Assembly (NCBI GenBank): GCA_016208255.1
Contig: JACQYK010000005.1
Location: 1 to 59,011 of the forward strand
Direction: 5' to 3'
From: Deltaproteobacteria bacterium
GTDB lineage: Bacteria; Desulfobacterota; RBG-13-43-22
DNA: 59,011 nt
The notes below the pieces were generated by a model. It ran no database searches and was not told the origin of the DNA. It was given only the letters and a program-made list of their open reading frames with translations. Every line of letters begins with the position of its first letter. Position 1 is the first letter of the stretch. This document shows, in pieces, positions 46,131-54,852 of the stretch. The position numbers and the translations under genes are program-made.

Positions 46131-46836
46131 GATCCTTTAGTCGGCCGGTGTCGGAGTAACTGTAATATTCGGTTTCACCGATAATCATGTGATCGAGCAG
46201 GACCAGTTGGACCAATTTGCAGGCATTCAACAGATCGCGCGTTGTTTCATCGTCGCCGGCTGAGGGTTCAGGATTGCCTGACGGGTGATTGTGGACCAGA
46301 ACCATGGCGGCCGCAGAGAGACGTAAAGCTTCCTCAATGATCCGGCGGACGTAAACGGTGGCCTGGGTCGGTGTCCCTTCGGTGATTGCTTTTACGCCAA
46401 GGCGCTGGTTCTGTCCGTTCAGGAAAACGGCAGTAACAATCTCCTGGCGTTTTCCCTTGAAACGGGGACGAAAGTGGTTAGCTATTGCCTGGGAGGACTC
46501 GAAAGAAGGAGCTGTCAGTTTCCCGGCGCAGATCTTTTTGCCGAGCTCAAAGGCTGCTTTGATTTGAGCGACTTTCGCGGGTCCGAGGCCGGGCACTTTT
46601 AAAAGATCCTGGACGTGAGCGCGATCCAGTCCGCGAAGACCATGAAAGTCTTTCAGAAGAGTACGGGCGAAGTCAGAGGCATTCTGCCCCAGCATACCTT
46701 GCTTAAACGTGCCTTGTCCTACTCGGAGAATAATGGCAAGTAACTCTGCTTCGGTGAGTTTCTCGGCTCCCTCAGCCAGTAACCGTTCCCGGGGTCGCTC
46801 CTCTTTTGGCCAGTTCTTAATCCGGTCAGATTTCAT
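46117..46836 (-). CDS. radC: RadC-like JAB domain protein
   Basis: 239 residues. N-terminal helix-hairpin-helix-like LLKVPGLGPAKVAQIKAAFELG near residues 79-101 and the JAMM metal motif HNHPSGNPEPSAGDD near 190 are intact. RadC proteins often sit in mobile or defence islands; the activity is disputed. It leads the minus-strand RM operon and overlaps the methyltransferase gene. Confidence 0.9.
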   Translation of the reverse strand: MKSDRIKNWPKEERPRERLLAEGAEKLTEAELLAIILRVGQGTFKQGMLGQNASDFARTLLKDFHGLRGLDRAHVQDLLKVPGLGPAKVAQIKAAFELGKKICAGKLTAPSFESSQAIANHFRPRFKGKRQEIVTAVFLNGQNQRLGVKAITEGTPTQATVYVRRIIEEALRLSAAAMVLVHNHPSGNPEPSAGDDETTRDLLNACKLVQLVLLDHMIIGETEYYSYSDTGRLKDLENE

Positions 46837-46896
46837 CTATTCCTTTGGAACCGACTTTCTAATCGGTATATATAACTGTTATCGAGAATGAAAAGT

Positions 46897-47247
46897 TCAC
46901 TGCCCATTGGGCTGGTTCGATTCGGCATGGTTCAAATCTCCGACTTTCTCGTCCCACATGTCACGATAGGCATGGACGTATGAAGCAGTCGCCTCGGGAT
47001 CTATTTTGAAGTAATAGCGGCAGAGCTTTTTGTATAGAAAAAGCATTTGAGGGTCGAAACAAAAATCCAGCATGCCGTCCAGCAAGTGTTCGATTCGCTG
47101 AGGATCGCGGCTTTGAGCTTTTAGGATGGCTTCTACTTCAAACGCATATTGCTGTTCGGCTTGGCGGGCGAGCAGTTTCCTTGCCTCAACATGTTCCCCA
47201 ATAGCCTGGACGAGGTCATTCATCCGTTCCGACTTTTTACTTTTCAT
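46897..47247 (-). CDS. Hypothetical protein next to radC
   Basis: 116 residues, mostly helical and charged (RMNDLVQAIGEHVEARKLLA, then RIEHLLDGMLDFCFDPQMLFLYKKLCRYYF). No family was recognised. It lies 60 bases upstream of radC on the same strand and could be co-transcribed with the RM operon. Confidence 0.6.
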   Translation of the reverse strand: MKSKKSERMNDLVQAIGEHVEARKLLARQAEQQYAFEVEAILKAQSRDPQRIEHLLDGMLDFCFDPQMLFLYKKLCRYYFKIDPEATASYVHAYRDMWDEKVGDLNHAESNQPNGQ

Positions 47248-47339
47248 CAGCGTACGTATTCTTCAACCAGCTTTTTGGGTCCCTGATAGGCCGCAAGAAG
47301 GGGGGACGAAGACCCGGACTTTGGTTCTGGAACAACAGA

Positions 47340-47645
47340 TTATTTTTTCGCTCTGGATTTCTTAAACCGCTTCAATTCATCGGGATCGAAAACAATATTC
47401 CTTCCCACTTTTTCAAACTGAACGAGGCCAGATTGCACCCATCGCCTCAGGGTTATTTCGGCCACCTCCATATACTCGGCAGCTTCCCTGAGTATAAAGG
47501 GAGATTCCCGTATATCCCCGAAAACCTCTTCATGGGAATAGGAATCTTTCTCAAAACCTTTCCTGGCAATGACGGTGAAGAGTTTTTCCCGCTCCTTGAC
47601 CGGCATATTCAAAATCTCTTTATAAACTTTTTCGGCGGTGATCAT
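47340..47645 (-). CDS. HTH-domain antitoxin paired with a RelE/ParE-type toxin
   Basis: 101 residues. A MerR/excisionase-like helix-turn-helix is visible as AAEYMEVAEITLRRWVQSG near residues 55-75. The start MITAEKVYKEILNMPVKEREKL resembles other antitoxins encoded after toxins. Its ATG directly follows the toxin stop codon (TAAATG). It probably binds and represses its own operon. Confidence 0.75.
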   Translation of the reverse strand: MITAEKVYKEILNMPVKEREKLFTVIARKGFEKDSYSHEEVFGDIRESPFILREAAEYMEVAEITLRRWVQSGLVQFEKVGRNIVFDPDELKRFKKSRAKK

Positions 47646-47930
47646 TTAATCCACCTCCTTTAAATACTTTTTTAATTCCCGATAAAAATTTTCATGGGGT
47701 CCGACAGTATAAAATCGGATTTCCCCGGTTTGAATAACATAGGACAAGAGGAATTTTTGCTCCCGATAAGAAAATTTATGAACCCTAAAACCGGTTAAAT
47801 CACCCTTCTTGCCCTCGCCGGTTAACGGATTTTGAATAACGGCTTCGACTTCGTCTTCGATTACCAGTTGAAAAGATCTGGTCTGTTTTTTAACAAATTT
47901 TTTAAATGGGGGTTTATATGAAACCAACAT
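47646..47930 (-). CDS. RelE/ParE-family toxin
   Basis: 94 residues. The segments FKKFVKKQTRSFQLVIEDEVE, FRVHKFSYREQKFLLSYVI and IRFYTVGPHENFYRELKKYL fit the ParE/RelE fold. It precedes its HTH antitoxin on the minus strand. No neighbour outside the pair is closely linked. Confidence 0.82.
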   Translation of the reverse strand: MLVSYKPPFKKFVKKQTRSFQLVIEDEVEAVIQNPLTGEGKKGDLTGFRVHKFSYREQKFLLSYVIQTGEIRFYTVGPHENFYRELKKYLKEVD

Positions 47931-48104
47931 GATAAATATTATGATAACTTATTTGATCTTTTTGTCAATCTTTTTCCGGAAGCACAGAAAATGAGGGAAG
48001 ATAGTGTTAAAACAACTTGCCGGTTACCCCTTGCCCTCCGGATTCTGCCTGGAACAAAAAAAGTTATCCTTAATAATTAACGAATATGATGACTTACCCA
48101 AAAA

Positions 48105-48431
48105 TTATCCATTTACCGCCCGAGCAAGTTCCGGCAGCAACTTGATTTTTTTAATTTCCTTTTTAATGGGAGAATGGGCAACCAGGTATAGGTCCCAGGT
48201 TAATTGCAGATTAAGCCAAAATTGGGCCTCCATACCAAATAACTGCTCCAGCCGTAGAGCAGTGTCCGGTGTTACGCCTCTTTTTTTATGAATCAATTCA
48301 TTGACTCGAGGATAGGAGACCCCGAGTTTTTCCGCCAATTCCATCTGAGTCATTTTAAGGGGTTTAAGAAATTCCTCCATCAGCATCTCACCGGGATGCG
48401 TTGGCGGTCTGTTAGCCGGAATGCGAAACAT
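48105..48431 (-). CDS. higA: HigA-type XRE antitoxin
   Basis: 108 residues from the ATG at 48431, selected because GGGAGGGAG lies just upstream and MFRIPANRPPTHPGEML is the usual HigA start. The helix-turn-helix follows (MTQMELAEKLGVSYPRVNELI near 26). It normally neutralises HigB and represses the operon. The gap to higB holds a repeat unit rather than the usual few bases. Confidence 0.9.
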   Translation of the reverse strand: MFRIPANRPPTHPGEMLMEEFLKPLKMTQMELAEKLGVSYPRVNELIHKKRGVTPDTALRLEQLFGMEAQFWLNLQLTWDLYLVAHSPIKKEIKKIKLLPELARAVNG

Positions 48432-48535
48432 TTTCTCCCTCCCTAATCCTTTCGTTCGAAAATAGAATCTGAGGCAACACGTTTGCCCCCCCTCTATTTT
48501 CATGCCCCGGCTTCCTTTAGGAAGCCTCCTGTTTA

Positions 48536-48591
48536 GGTCGGTGAAACCGACCGTATGGTGGTGTCCCGCCCCTAACAGGGCATGACGGTTT
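48536..48591. repeat. Double-hairpin repeat R3, copy B, inside higBA
   Basis: Hairpins ggtcggt/accgacc and gtcccgcccc/ggggc-type arms, ending gacggtttag. The last bases form part of the higB stop codon (48590-48592). An extra hairpin ggcttcc/ggaagcc lies just beyond at about 48509-48526. Confidence 0.75.
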
Positions 48592-48883
48592 AGTGGTAAT
48601 CCGTGATTTCAACTTGCTCCGGTCCCTCCTCAGTCCAAACAAAACATACCCGGAACTGATCGTTGATTCTTATACTGTGCTGCCCTGACCGGTCCCGCTT
48701 CAGGGACTCCAACCGGTTCCCAGGAGGAAGGCGAAGGGAACTTAGAGAAACCACCGCATTCAGTTGATCCAGTTTCCGTTGCGTAATCCGCCAAAGATCC
48801 TTCGGGCAGACTCGTCGGGCTTCCATGGAAACTCTGCGATCAAAAATATCCTCAGTCCCTTTATTAAAGAACGATTTGATCAC
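48590..48883 (-). CDS. higB: HigB-type toxin
   Basis: 97 residues. IKSFFNKGTEDIFDRRVSMEARRV at the N-terminus and LKRDRSGQHSIRINDQFRVCFVW with EITDYH at the end are typical HigB, a ribosome-dependent mRNA endonuclease. It precedes higA by 158 bases, an unusually long gap because of repeat R3. Confidence 0.9.
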   Translation of the reverse strand: MIKSFFNKGTEDIFDRRVSMEARRVCPKDLWRITQRKLDQLNAVVSLSSLRLPPGNRLESLKRDRSGQHSIRINDQFRVCFVWTEEGPEQVEITDYH

Positions 48884-49322
48884 TCCTTCTATCCTCCATG
48901 GATCACCGAAATTCGACTTAAATTATAATGGATACCGTTATACATATCAAGCAGATAATATGACTTGATGGGACGTTAGTTCTATATCAAGTTATTTCTC
49001 CCATTTGGCCTACGTATTTAAATTACTAGGAATAGATAATCTAAAGCATATCCATCAGTTAAAGTCAATCTTACACAATGAAGACTTGTTATTAATCAGG
49101 AAAATCGACCATCCTGTTTTACCGAACAGCTTTTCTGTTATTTGCGGACTTGCTTTTCTCTGAGACTGGTTTCTCGGCAGCAGGCGCGGTCATAATCATA
49201 TGGACGATTTGAATCATTTTTAAATTTAACAATCTTTTCGATATCGGTTATGCTTAGTCCTGGTCAGGGTAATTCAAAAAGTTAAGCTTTTATGCTCTAT
49301 CTTTCAGGCCAGGAGGTTTCTT
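48884..49322. other. Intergenic region upstream of higB, with a candidate operator
   Basis: 439 bases, AT-rich, no gene. Palindromes ataatgg/ccgttat (48925-48941) and atcaag...cttgat (near 48945-48968) could be sites for HigA autoregulation. A GGAGG site precedes the DUF4337 start at 49323. Confidence 0.4.
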
Positions 49323-49910
49323 ATGCCGGAAGTCGAAATCCCCAATAGGGACGAATTGGAAGAATTGAAAGGAAAAACCTTTACCCGCCGGGTGGCCCTG
49401 GTCACGGCCGTCTATGCTGTTTTTCTGGCCATCACTTCCCTGGGAGGAAGCAATGCCATGAAAGAGATGCTGCTGGCCCAGCAGCAGTCCTCCGATCAAT
49501 GGAGTTTTTATCAAGCTAAAGTGGTCCGGGAACATCTTTATCGTACCCAAAAAATTAAACTGGAAATGGAACTGATGGAAAGAGGGACCTCCCTGAAAGC
49601 GGAAGTGAAAAAGGGGTTTCAGGACCTCATCCAAAAAATGGGGGAGGAAGAGGGCCGGTATAACAGGGAAAAAATAGGGATCGAAAATGAGGCTAAATCG
49701 CTGGAAAAGGTAAGAGACCTAAACCGGGACAAAGACCCCTATTTTGATTATGCCGAAGTCTTATTGCAGATCTCCATCATCCTGGCTTCCATAGCCATCC
49801 TTTCCACCTCGGGAACGATCTTCGTGTTTTCCTTGATTTCCTCCCTGCTAAGCTGTTTTCTTTCCTTCAATGGTTTCTTTTTAATTTTCCGAATACCTTT
49901 CTTGGGTTAG
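49323..49910 (+). CDS. DUF4337-like membrane protein
   Basis: 195 residues. One membrane segment near residues 25-43 (VTAVYAVFLAITSLGGS) is followed by a charged coiled-coil-like middle (LEMELMERGTSLKAEVKKGF and similar). Two further segments lie near residues 145-190. The N-terminal pattern resembles DUF4337 proteins of unknown role. Confidence 0.7.
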   Translation: MPEVEIPNRDELEELKGKTFTRRVALVTAVYAVFLAITSLGGSNAMKEMLLAQQQSSDQWSFYQAKVVREHLYRTQKIKLEMELMERGTSLKAEVKKGFQDLIQKMGEEEGRYNREKIGIENEAKSLEKVRDLNRDKDPYFDYAEVLLQISIILASIAILSTSGTIFVFSLISSLLSCFLSFNGFFLIFRIPFLG

Positions 49911-50057
49911 CAGGAGAAAAGATTAGATGGACAGGAACCGCTTTTCCCCTTGACCCCCTTTTTTTGTTTGCCTATACTTCAGCCATCAAAAATAGTGTAA
50001 ATATCCAATTCAGGACTGGAAAAAAATCTTTTCTAATTCAAATGCAATAATAACATT

Positions 50058-50137
50058 GATATCACCCCGCCCCTAACCCTCCCTCCTTGCGGGGGAGGGG
50101 AGGGAGGGGGTAAGATAAGTTAACACGTCTGCATTAG
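50058..50137 (+). repeat. GC-rich hairpin repeat, family R1 copy 3
   Basis: Same unit as at 6002-6079 and 23211-23292. Unlike the other two copies, it lies between co-directional genes. Confidence 0.8.
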
Positions 50138-50177
50138 TTATCATTCATAAAAAAAGACTGACCTGCGAAAGAAAGAT

Positions 50178-51563
50178 ATGCTCGAAATCGGGGACCCTCA
50201 AAAGTCAAAATCCATCCCTATTGAAAAACTGACCAAAGCGGATCTACCGAAGACGGTGATCCACTTGGCCTGGCCGGTTGTCCTGGAGACCACCTTTTTC
50301 GGTCTGGGCGGGATCATCAATACGATTCTGGTGGGCCGTCTGGGCGCTTCAGCCCTGGCCGCCGTCGGTTTGGGACAGCAGATGGAATTCATGATTCTGG
50401 TCTCTTTCGCTGCTGTTACCGTCGGGGCTACGGCCGTTATATCGCGCCATGTGGGAGCCAAAGAACTAAAAGAAGCCAATCAGGCCCTGGGCCAGGCCCT
50501 GATGCTGGCCCTTATTTTGGGTCTTTTTTTCAGTCTTCTCCTCTGGATTTTTGCCGGACAGGCCATGAAATTACTGCGTGGCCGCCCGGACGTCATAAAG
50601 CTGGGGACCCAATACCTTCGAGCCGTGGCTTTTTCCTTTACACCCTCCTTTATAGTGGCAACCGGCGCTTCTTCTTTCCGGGGGGCCGGAAACACCCGAA
50701 CGCCTATGATCGTCATAGGTGCGGTGACGATCTGCAATATTTTTCTGGGGTATTTACTGATCTACGGCGGCTTGGGATTCCCCTCTCTCGGTGTCCTGGG
50801 AGCGGGGGTGGCCGCCTCAGTTTCCCGCTTGTTGGGGGCCGTGACTATCATAGTGGTCCTGATTCGGGGCAGGGGCTTATTAAGATACCGTCTTCCGAGT
50901 TCATGGCCCATTGATAGGGCCATGATCCGGCGCATTTTCCGGATCGGTTTGCCGGCCGGACTGGAACAGATCCAGTTCCAACTGGCCATGATCTTCTATA
51001 CCGTGATCCTGAGCAGTTTGGGTACCATGGTTTATGCCGCGCATTCCATCGCCATGCGTATCGAAAATCTGGCCTTCATGCCCGGCATGGGGTTTGGTAT
51101 GGCGGCCATGGCCCTGGTCGGGCAATCCCTGGGGGCCGGGCGACCGGAATTGGGGGAAAGGGCCGCGCATCTGGCCCGGAAATATGCTATAATCCTCATG
51201 ACCCTGGTCGGAGCCTTTATGTTTTTCTTCGGGCAGGGGATGGCCTCTCTTTTCATAGCCGATCTGCAGGTTATCGCCCTCTCGGCCTTAGGTTTAAAGA
51301 TATGGGCCCTGGCCATGCCCATGCTGGGAACGAGCAATACCCTGGCCGGGGGATTACGCGGGGCCGGCGACACCCGCTGGGTCTTGCTGATCATGACCGG
51401 CTGCATCTGGGCCTTACGGCTTCCGCTGGCCTATCTCCTGGCCATCACCTTTCGACTGGGTCCGGTCGGAGCCTGGTCGGCGGCGGTTTTGGATATCAAT
51501 GTGCGGGGATTCTTTCTCTGGTGGCGTTTTTCCAAAGGGGGGTGGAAGAAAATAAAATTTTGA
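50178..51563 (+). CDS. MATE family multidrug exporter
   Basis: 461 residues, twelve likely membrane segments. The N-terminal segment LAWPVVLETTFFGLGGIINTILVGRLG and the central GAGNTRTPMIVIGAVTICN with GLPAGLEQIQFQL are typical MATE features. It exports cationic compounds or a product using a sodium or proton gradient. The start is the ATG at 50178 after GAAAGAAAG. It lies 100 bases before the radical SAM gene, so a shared biosynthetic role is possible but unproven. Confidence 0.92.
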   Translation: MLEIGDPQKSKSIPIEKLTKADLPKTVIHLAWPVVLETTFFGLGGIINTILVGRLGASALAAVGLGQQMEFMILVSFAAVTVGATAVISRHVGAKELKEANQALGQALMLALILGLFFSLLLWIFAGQAMKLLRGRPDVIKLGTQYLRAVAFSFTPSFIVATGASSFRGAGNTRTPMIVIGAVTICNIFLGYLLIYGGLGFPSLGVLGAGVAASVSRLLGAVTIIVVLIRGRGLLRYRLPSSWPIDRAMIRRIFRIGLPAGLEQIQFQLAMIFYTVILSSLGTMVYAAHSIAMRIENLAFMPGMGFGMAAMALVGQSLGAGRPELGERAAHLARKYAIILMTLVGAFMFFFGQGMASLFIADLQVIALSALGLKIWALAMPMLGTSNTLAGGLRGAGDTRWVLLIMTGCIWALRLPLAYLLAITFRLGPVGAWSAAVLDINVRGFFLWWRFSKGGWKKIKF

Positions 51564-51662
51564 ATCGGATTGGGTCGAGAGATTAACTTAGATTGCTTTT
51601 AAGCCGAAAAGCTTAAAAGATTTTGATATTATAATACCCGGAATCTGGAAAGGGGTTTTGAG

Positions 51663-53018
51663 ATGAAGAAATTGCTTCTAGTCAATCCTTCGAAGAAAGA
51701 GAGAAGCGGCTTCCTGCTGAGCCAGTTCACCAGGTTGCCGCCGCTGGGCCTCGCCTATGTCGCAGCGGCGACACCCGAAAACTGGGAGATCAAAATCATA
51801 GACGAAAATGTCACCCCCCTGGAGTTTGAAAGCGCAGATTTGGTGGGGATATCCGCTTTCACCGCCAACATCAACCGAGGTTACTCTATCGCCAGCGGAT
51901 TCCGCCAGCGGGGCGCCAAAGTGGTAATGGGCGGCGTCCACGTCTCGATGCTTCCCGAAGAAGCCTTGAATCATGCCGACTCAGTCGTCGTCGGCGAAGC
52001 CGAAGGGATCTGGAGAAAAGTCATCAAGGATTTCGAAGCGGGGAGAATGGCGAAAAAATATCTGGGACCCAGGATCGACCTGAATACCCAAAGCTTGACT
52101 CCGAGATGGGACCTGCTCAGCCGGGATTATCTCATGCAGCCGGTACTCACGGCGCGAGGCTGTCCGTTTAATTGCAGTTTCTGCGCGGTGACCCGTTTCT
52201 TCGGCGCCCACTACCGCCAACGCACGGTTGAGGATGTCCTCTCTGAGCTTGAAAAAATCGCCGGGAAATATATCGGTTTTGTGGATGATAATCTGGTGGG
52301 CTATGGTCCGGAAAATCAGAAACGGGCGGCCGGAATATTTCGGGGGATGATCGACCGGGGAATGAAAAAAAACTGGTTCATGCAGACCTCGGTCAACGCG
52401 GCAGAGGACGAAGAACTGATCGAATTAGCGGGCCGGTCGGGATGCCTTTTTGCGTTCATCGGCTTTGAAACGATCAAACCGGAAACGCTTCAAAGCTTGA
52501 AAAAGCGGTCCAATCTCAAACTGGGAGTGAAAAATTACCTTAAGGCCATCGATATCTTCCATCGCGCCGGCATTGCCGTTATGGGCTCGTTCATGATCGG
52601 AAACGATGGGGATGACCCGGATTATTGCCGACGGCTCCTGGATTTCATTCTGGAGTCAGGAGTGGATGTTGTCCAGCTTTCGATCCTGACGCCTCTCCCC
52701 GGAACACCGCTTATGGAAAAAATAGTGAATGAAGGCCGGCTCGTATGCAACAATTTTCCCGACGATTGGGAAAAGTTCCGCATGTCCTGGGTCACTTTCA
52801 GGCCGATCGGTATGAATGCCGATTTGATCTATCGCGGGTTAAATTTTATCAAAAAAAATCTCTACGATCCACCGCGATTCCAGCAGCGGATGCTCCGTTC
52901 ATTCACCAATCTCAAAGGCGGAACGTCCTATAAATTTGTGGAAGGATTGAATAAGGCATTGGAAGAAACCTGGAGGAATGCCCACTATTACGATCCTGAT
53001 CCCGAATGGAGCTATTAA
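51663..53018 (+). CDS. B12-binding-domain radical SAM protein
   Basis: 451 residues. Residues 1-130 form a cobalamin-binding-like Rossmann domain (MGGVHVSMLPEEAL near 89, GEAEGIW near 111) and the radical SAM cluster is Cys167, Cys171, Cys174 in ARGCPFNCSFC. Such proteins perform methylations, C-C bond formation or ring changes on unknown substrates. The GGFFE-like sequence elsewhere fits AdoMet binding. Proximity to a MATE exporter is suggestive but not proof of a natural-product locus. Start ATG at 51663 with GAAAGGGG upstream. Confidence 0.9.
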   Translation: MKKLLLVNPSKKERSGFLLSQFTRLPPLGLAYVAAATPENWEIKIIDENVTPLEFESADLVGISAFTANINRGYSIASGFRQRGAKVVMGGVHVSMLPEEALNHADSVVVGEAEGIWRKVIKDFEAGRMAKKYLGPRIDLNTQSLTPRWDLLSRDYLMQPVLTARGCPFNCSFCAVTRFFGAHYRQRTVEDVLSELEKIAGKYIGFVDDNLVGYGPENQKRAAGIFRGMIDRGMKKNWFMQTSVNAAEDEELIELAGRSGCLFAFIGFETIKPETLQSLKKRSNLKLGVKNYLKAIDIFHRAGIAVMGSFMIGNDGDDPDYCRRLLDFILESGVDVVQLSILTPLPGTPLMEKIVNEGRLVCNNFPDDWEKFRMSWVTFRPIGMNADLIYRGLNFIKKNLYDPPRFQQRMLRSFTNLKGGTSYKFVEGLNKALEETWRNAHYYDPDPEWSY

Positions 53019-53133
53019 AGGGAGATATTCCAATTTTCAGAGGGAGAAGCACAGCCCTGTTTCTCCCCTATTCCGATTTCAGGATATCATTTATCCGGCG
53101 GAAACGATGAAAAAGTGCCGGATCGATTGGTTC

Positions 53134-53225
53134 ACCACGGAGGCACCGAGGGCACAGAGCAGAAATATTTTTATAAAGAAACAAAGCAAAAATAATCTTC
53201 TCTGTGTTCCCTGGGTCTCTGTGGT
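53134..53225. repeat. Word-like inverted repeat of the accacgg/ctgtggt type
   Basis: Left arm 53134-53159 and right arm 53200-53225 pair imperfectly over 26 bases around an AT-rich loop. The arms are made of near-repeats (cacgga, cacaga and similar). It stands in the leader of the dehydrogenase pair. Confidence 0.6.
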
Positions 53226-53272
53226 AAAATCTTTTTTTGGACAAGAGTGAAAGCAAACAAGGAGGGAATTTT

Positions 53273-54109
53273 ATGAATGGAGGAAAAGGGACGCTGGAAG
53301 GTAAGGTGATTGTCATCACCGGCGGGGGCACGGGTCTGGGGAGATCCATGGCCTATCGTCTGGCCGAAGAGGGGGCGGATATTGTCCTGGCCGCCCGGCG
53401 TGTGCCGCCTCTGGAGGAAACAGCGGCGGGAGTCCGTCAACGTGGCGGGAAGGCCCTGGTCGTCCCCACGGATGTGACGGACACGGCCCAAGTCAACCGG
53501 TTAATTGAAAAAACCCTGTCGGAAATGGGTAAAATCGATGTGCTCATCAACAACGCCGGCATTGTTCGCGGCGAACGGCCCAAAGCGATGTGGGATATTA
53601 CCGATGAGGATTGGCGCACGGGGATCGATGTCAATCTATCCGGTGCTTTTTATGGCTGTCGCGCCGTCAGTAAGTACTTTGCCGACCGTAAAAGCGGCAA
53701 CCTCATTCTGGTGGCCTCCGGCGAGGGTTTCCGGGGGCAGCGCAACAGCTTCATGTATAACACCGCCAAGGCCGGCGTCGTCAATCTCACCCGGGTTTTG
53801 GCCTTGACCCTGGCCGAGTACAACGTTCGGGTCAACTGTATCGTGCCCGGCTTTGTGGACACCTATGAATACCAGCCGGAGGATTATCAGAAAGTCATGG
53901 CCGAGAGACGCGCCGCCCGAAAGTTGTTTGTTCCTGTCGGGAATCCGGGCCAGCCCGATGATATCGGGTACGTGGCCCTGTTCCTCTGTTCCGATGCTTC
54001 CGATTATATCAGCGGCGGATGTTTTATCTCCGATGGCGGCGGGCTGGCCGGGGGATTCGCCACCACCGGTTACGCACCCAATGTCTCTTTGAAGGAGGGT
54101 ATGGCATGA
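53273..54109 (+). CDS. Short-chain dehydrogenase/reductase, catalytically intact
   Basis: 278 residues from the ATG at 53273 (GGAGGG upstream; a start at 53237 is less likely). Cofactor motif TGGGTGLGR at 16-24, NNAG near 93, catalytic Ser149, Tyr162 and Lys166 (YNTAK). It reduces or oxidises a hydroxyl/keto group with NAD(P)H. Its stop overlaps the start of the next SDR gene (ATGA). A heteromer with that partner is likely, as in BbsCD. Confidence 0.93.
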   Translation: MNGGKGTLEGKVIVITGGGTGLGRSMAYRLAEEGADIVLAARRVPPLEETAAGVRQRGGKALVVPTDVTDTAQVNRLIEKTLSEMGKIDVLINNAGIVRGERPKAMWDITDEDWRTGIDVNLSGAFYGCRAVSKYFADRKSGNLILVASGEGFRGQRNSFMYNTAKAGVVNLTRVLALTLAEYNVRVNCIVPGFVDTYEYQPEDYQKVMAERRAARKLFVPVGNPGQPDDIGYVALFLCSDASDYISGGCFISDGGGLAGGFATTGYAPNVSLKEGMA

Positions 54110-54852
54110 CAGCTAAAGCATTTTTACTAAAAGACAAGGTGGCCCTGGTGGCCGGGGATAGTCCATTGTGGACCAGGCCGGTGGCGGCGGCCCTGGCCGG
54201 GGCCGGCGCGGATGTGGCTATCGCGGCGAAAAATTCCCCTAAACTGGCGGAGGCGGTGGAAGCCGTGCAAAAAACCGGGAGAAAAGCCCTGGCTCTCCCC
54301 CTGGATGTCGCTAAGTCGGCTCAAGTGCAGAAGGCGGTCCGCCAGGTTGTCGACCAATATGGACGCCTTGATATCCTGGTCAATGCCGGGGACATCCATT
54401 TTTTCAAGCCTTTTATGAAAATCAAGAGCTCCGAATGGGGCAAAGTGATGGACTATAATTTTAAATCCGCTCTGAATTTCTGCCGTGGCGCCGCCAAACC
54501 GATGCTCAAACAGAAAAAGGGCCGGATCATCAACATCGTTTCCGGTCTGGCCGAGCGCGGTATTGTCAACGGTTCGGCCTATTGCGTCTCCATGGGCGGC
54601 GTGCTCCAGCTGACCCGGGCCCTGGCCCTGGAATATGCCCGGAAGGGAATTACGGTCAATGCCATCGGCACCGGTTGGTTTGACCAACCGGGACAACCGG
54701 CAGACCCGGCCCTGGCCCGCTACATCCCGGCCAAACGTTACGGTCAACCGGAAGAAATCGGCTCGCTGGTGGTCTATCTGGCCTCGGAAGTGACCGGGTT
54801 CACCACCGGCCAGTTTATGTTCGTCGACGGCGGTCTGATGGCCCACGCTTAG
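54106..54852 (+). CDS. Short-chain dehydrogenase-like protein lacking key catalytic residues
   Basis: 248 residues. The fold is clear (LDVAKSAQVQKAVRQVVDQYG near 67, VNAG near 92, C-terminal VYLASEVTGFTTGQFMFVDGG). However, the glycine-rich cofactor motif is AGDSPLWTR in place of TGxxxGxG, and the active-site Lys is replaced by Met163 in Tyr159-CVSM. A binding or structural role as the inactive partner of the upstream SDR is likely. BbsC of toluene degradation is a known case. The gene is otherwise well preserved, so it is not simply decaying. Confidence 0.88.
   Translation: MTAKAFLLKDKVALVAGDSPLWTRPVAAALAGAGADVAIAAKNSPKLAEAVEAVQKTGRKALALPLDVAKSAQVQKAVRQVVDQYGRLDILVNAGDIHFFKPFMKIKSSEWGKVMDYNFKSALNFCRGAAKPMLKQKKGRIINIVSGLAERGIVNGSAYCVSMGGVLQLTRALALEYARKGITVNAIGTGWFDQPGQPADPALARYIPAKRYGQPEEIGSLVVYLASEVTGFTTGQFMFVDGGLMAHA

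Noticed and set aside
54127-54846. Long minus-strand reading frame opposite the second SDR (239 codons)
   Set aside because: It is the mirror of a clear GC-rich SDR gene, lacks any family motif and has no ribosome-binding site.
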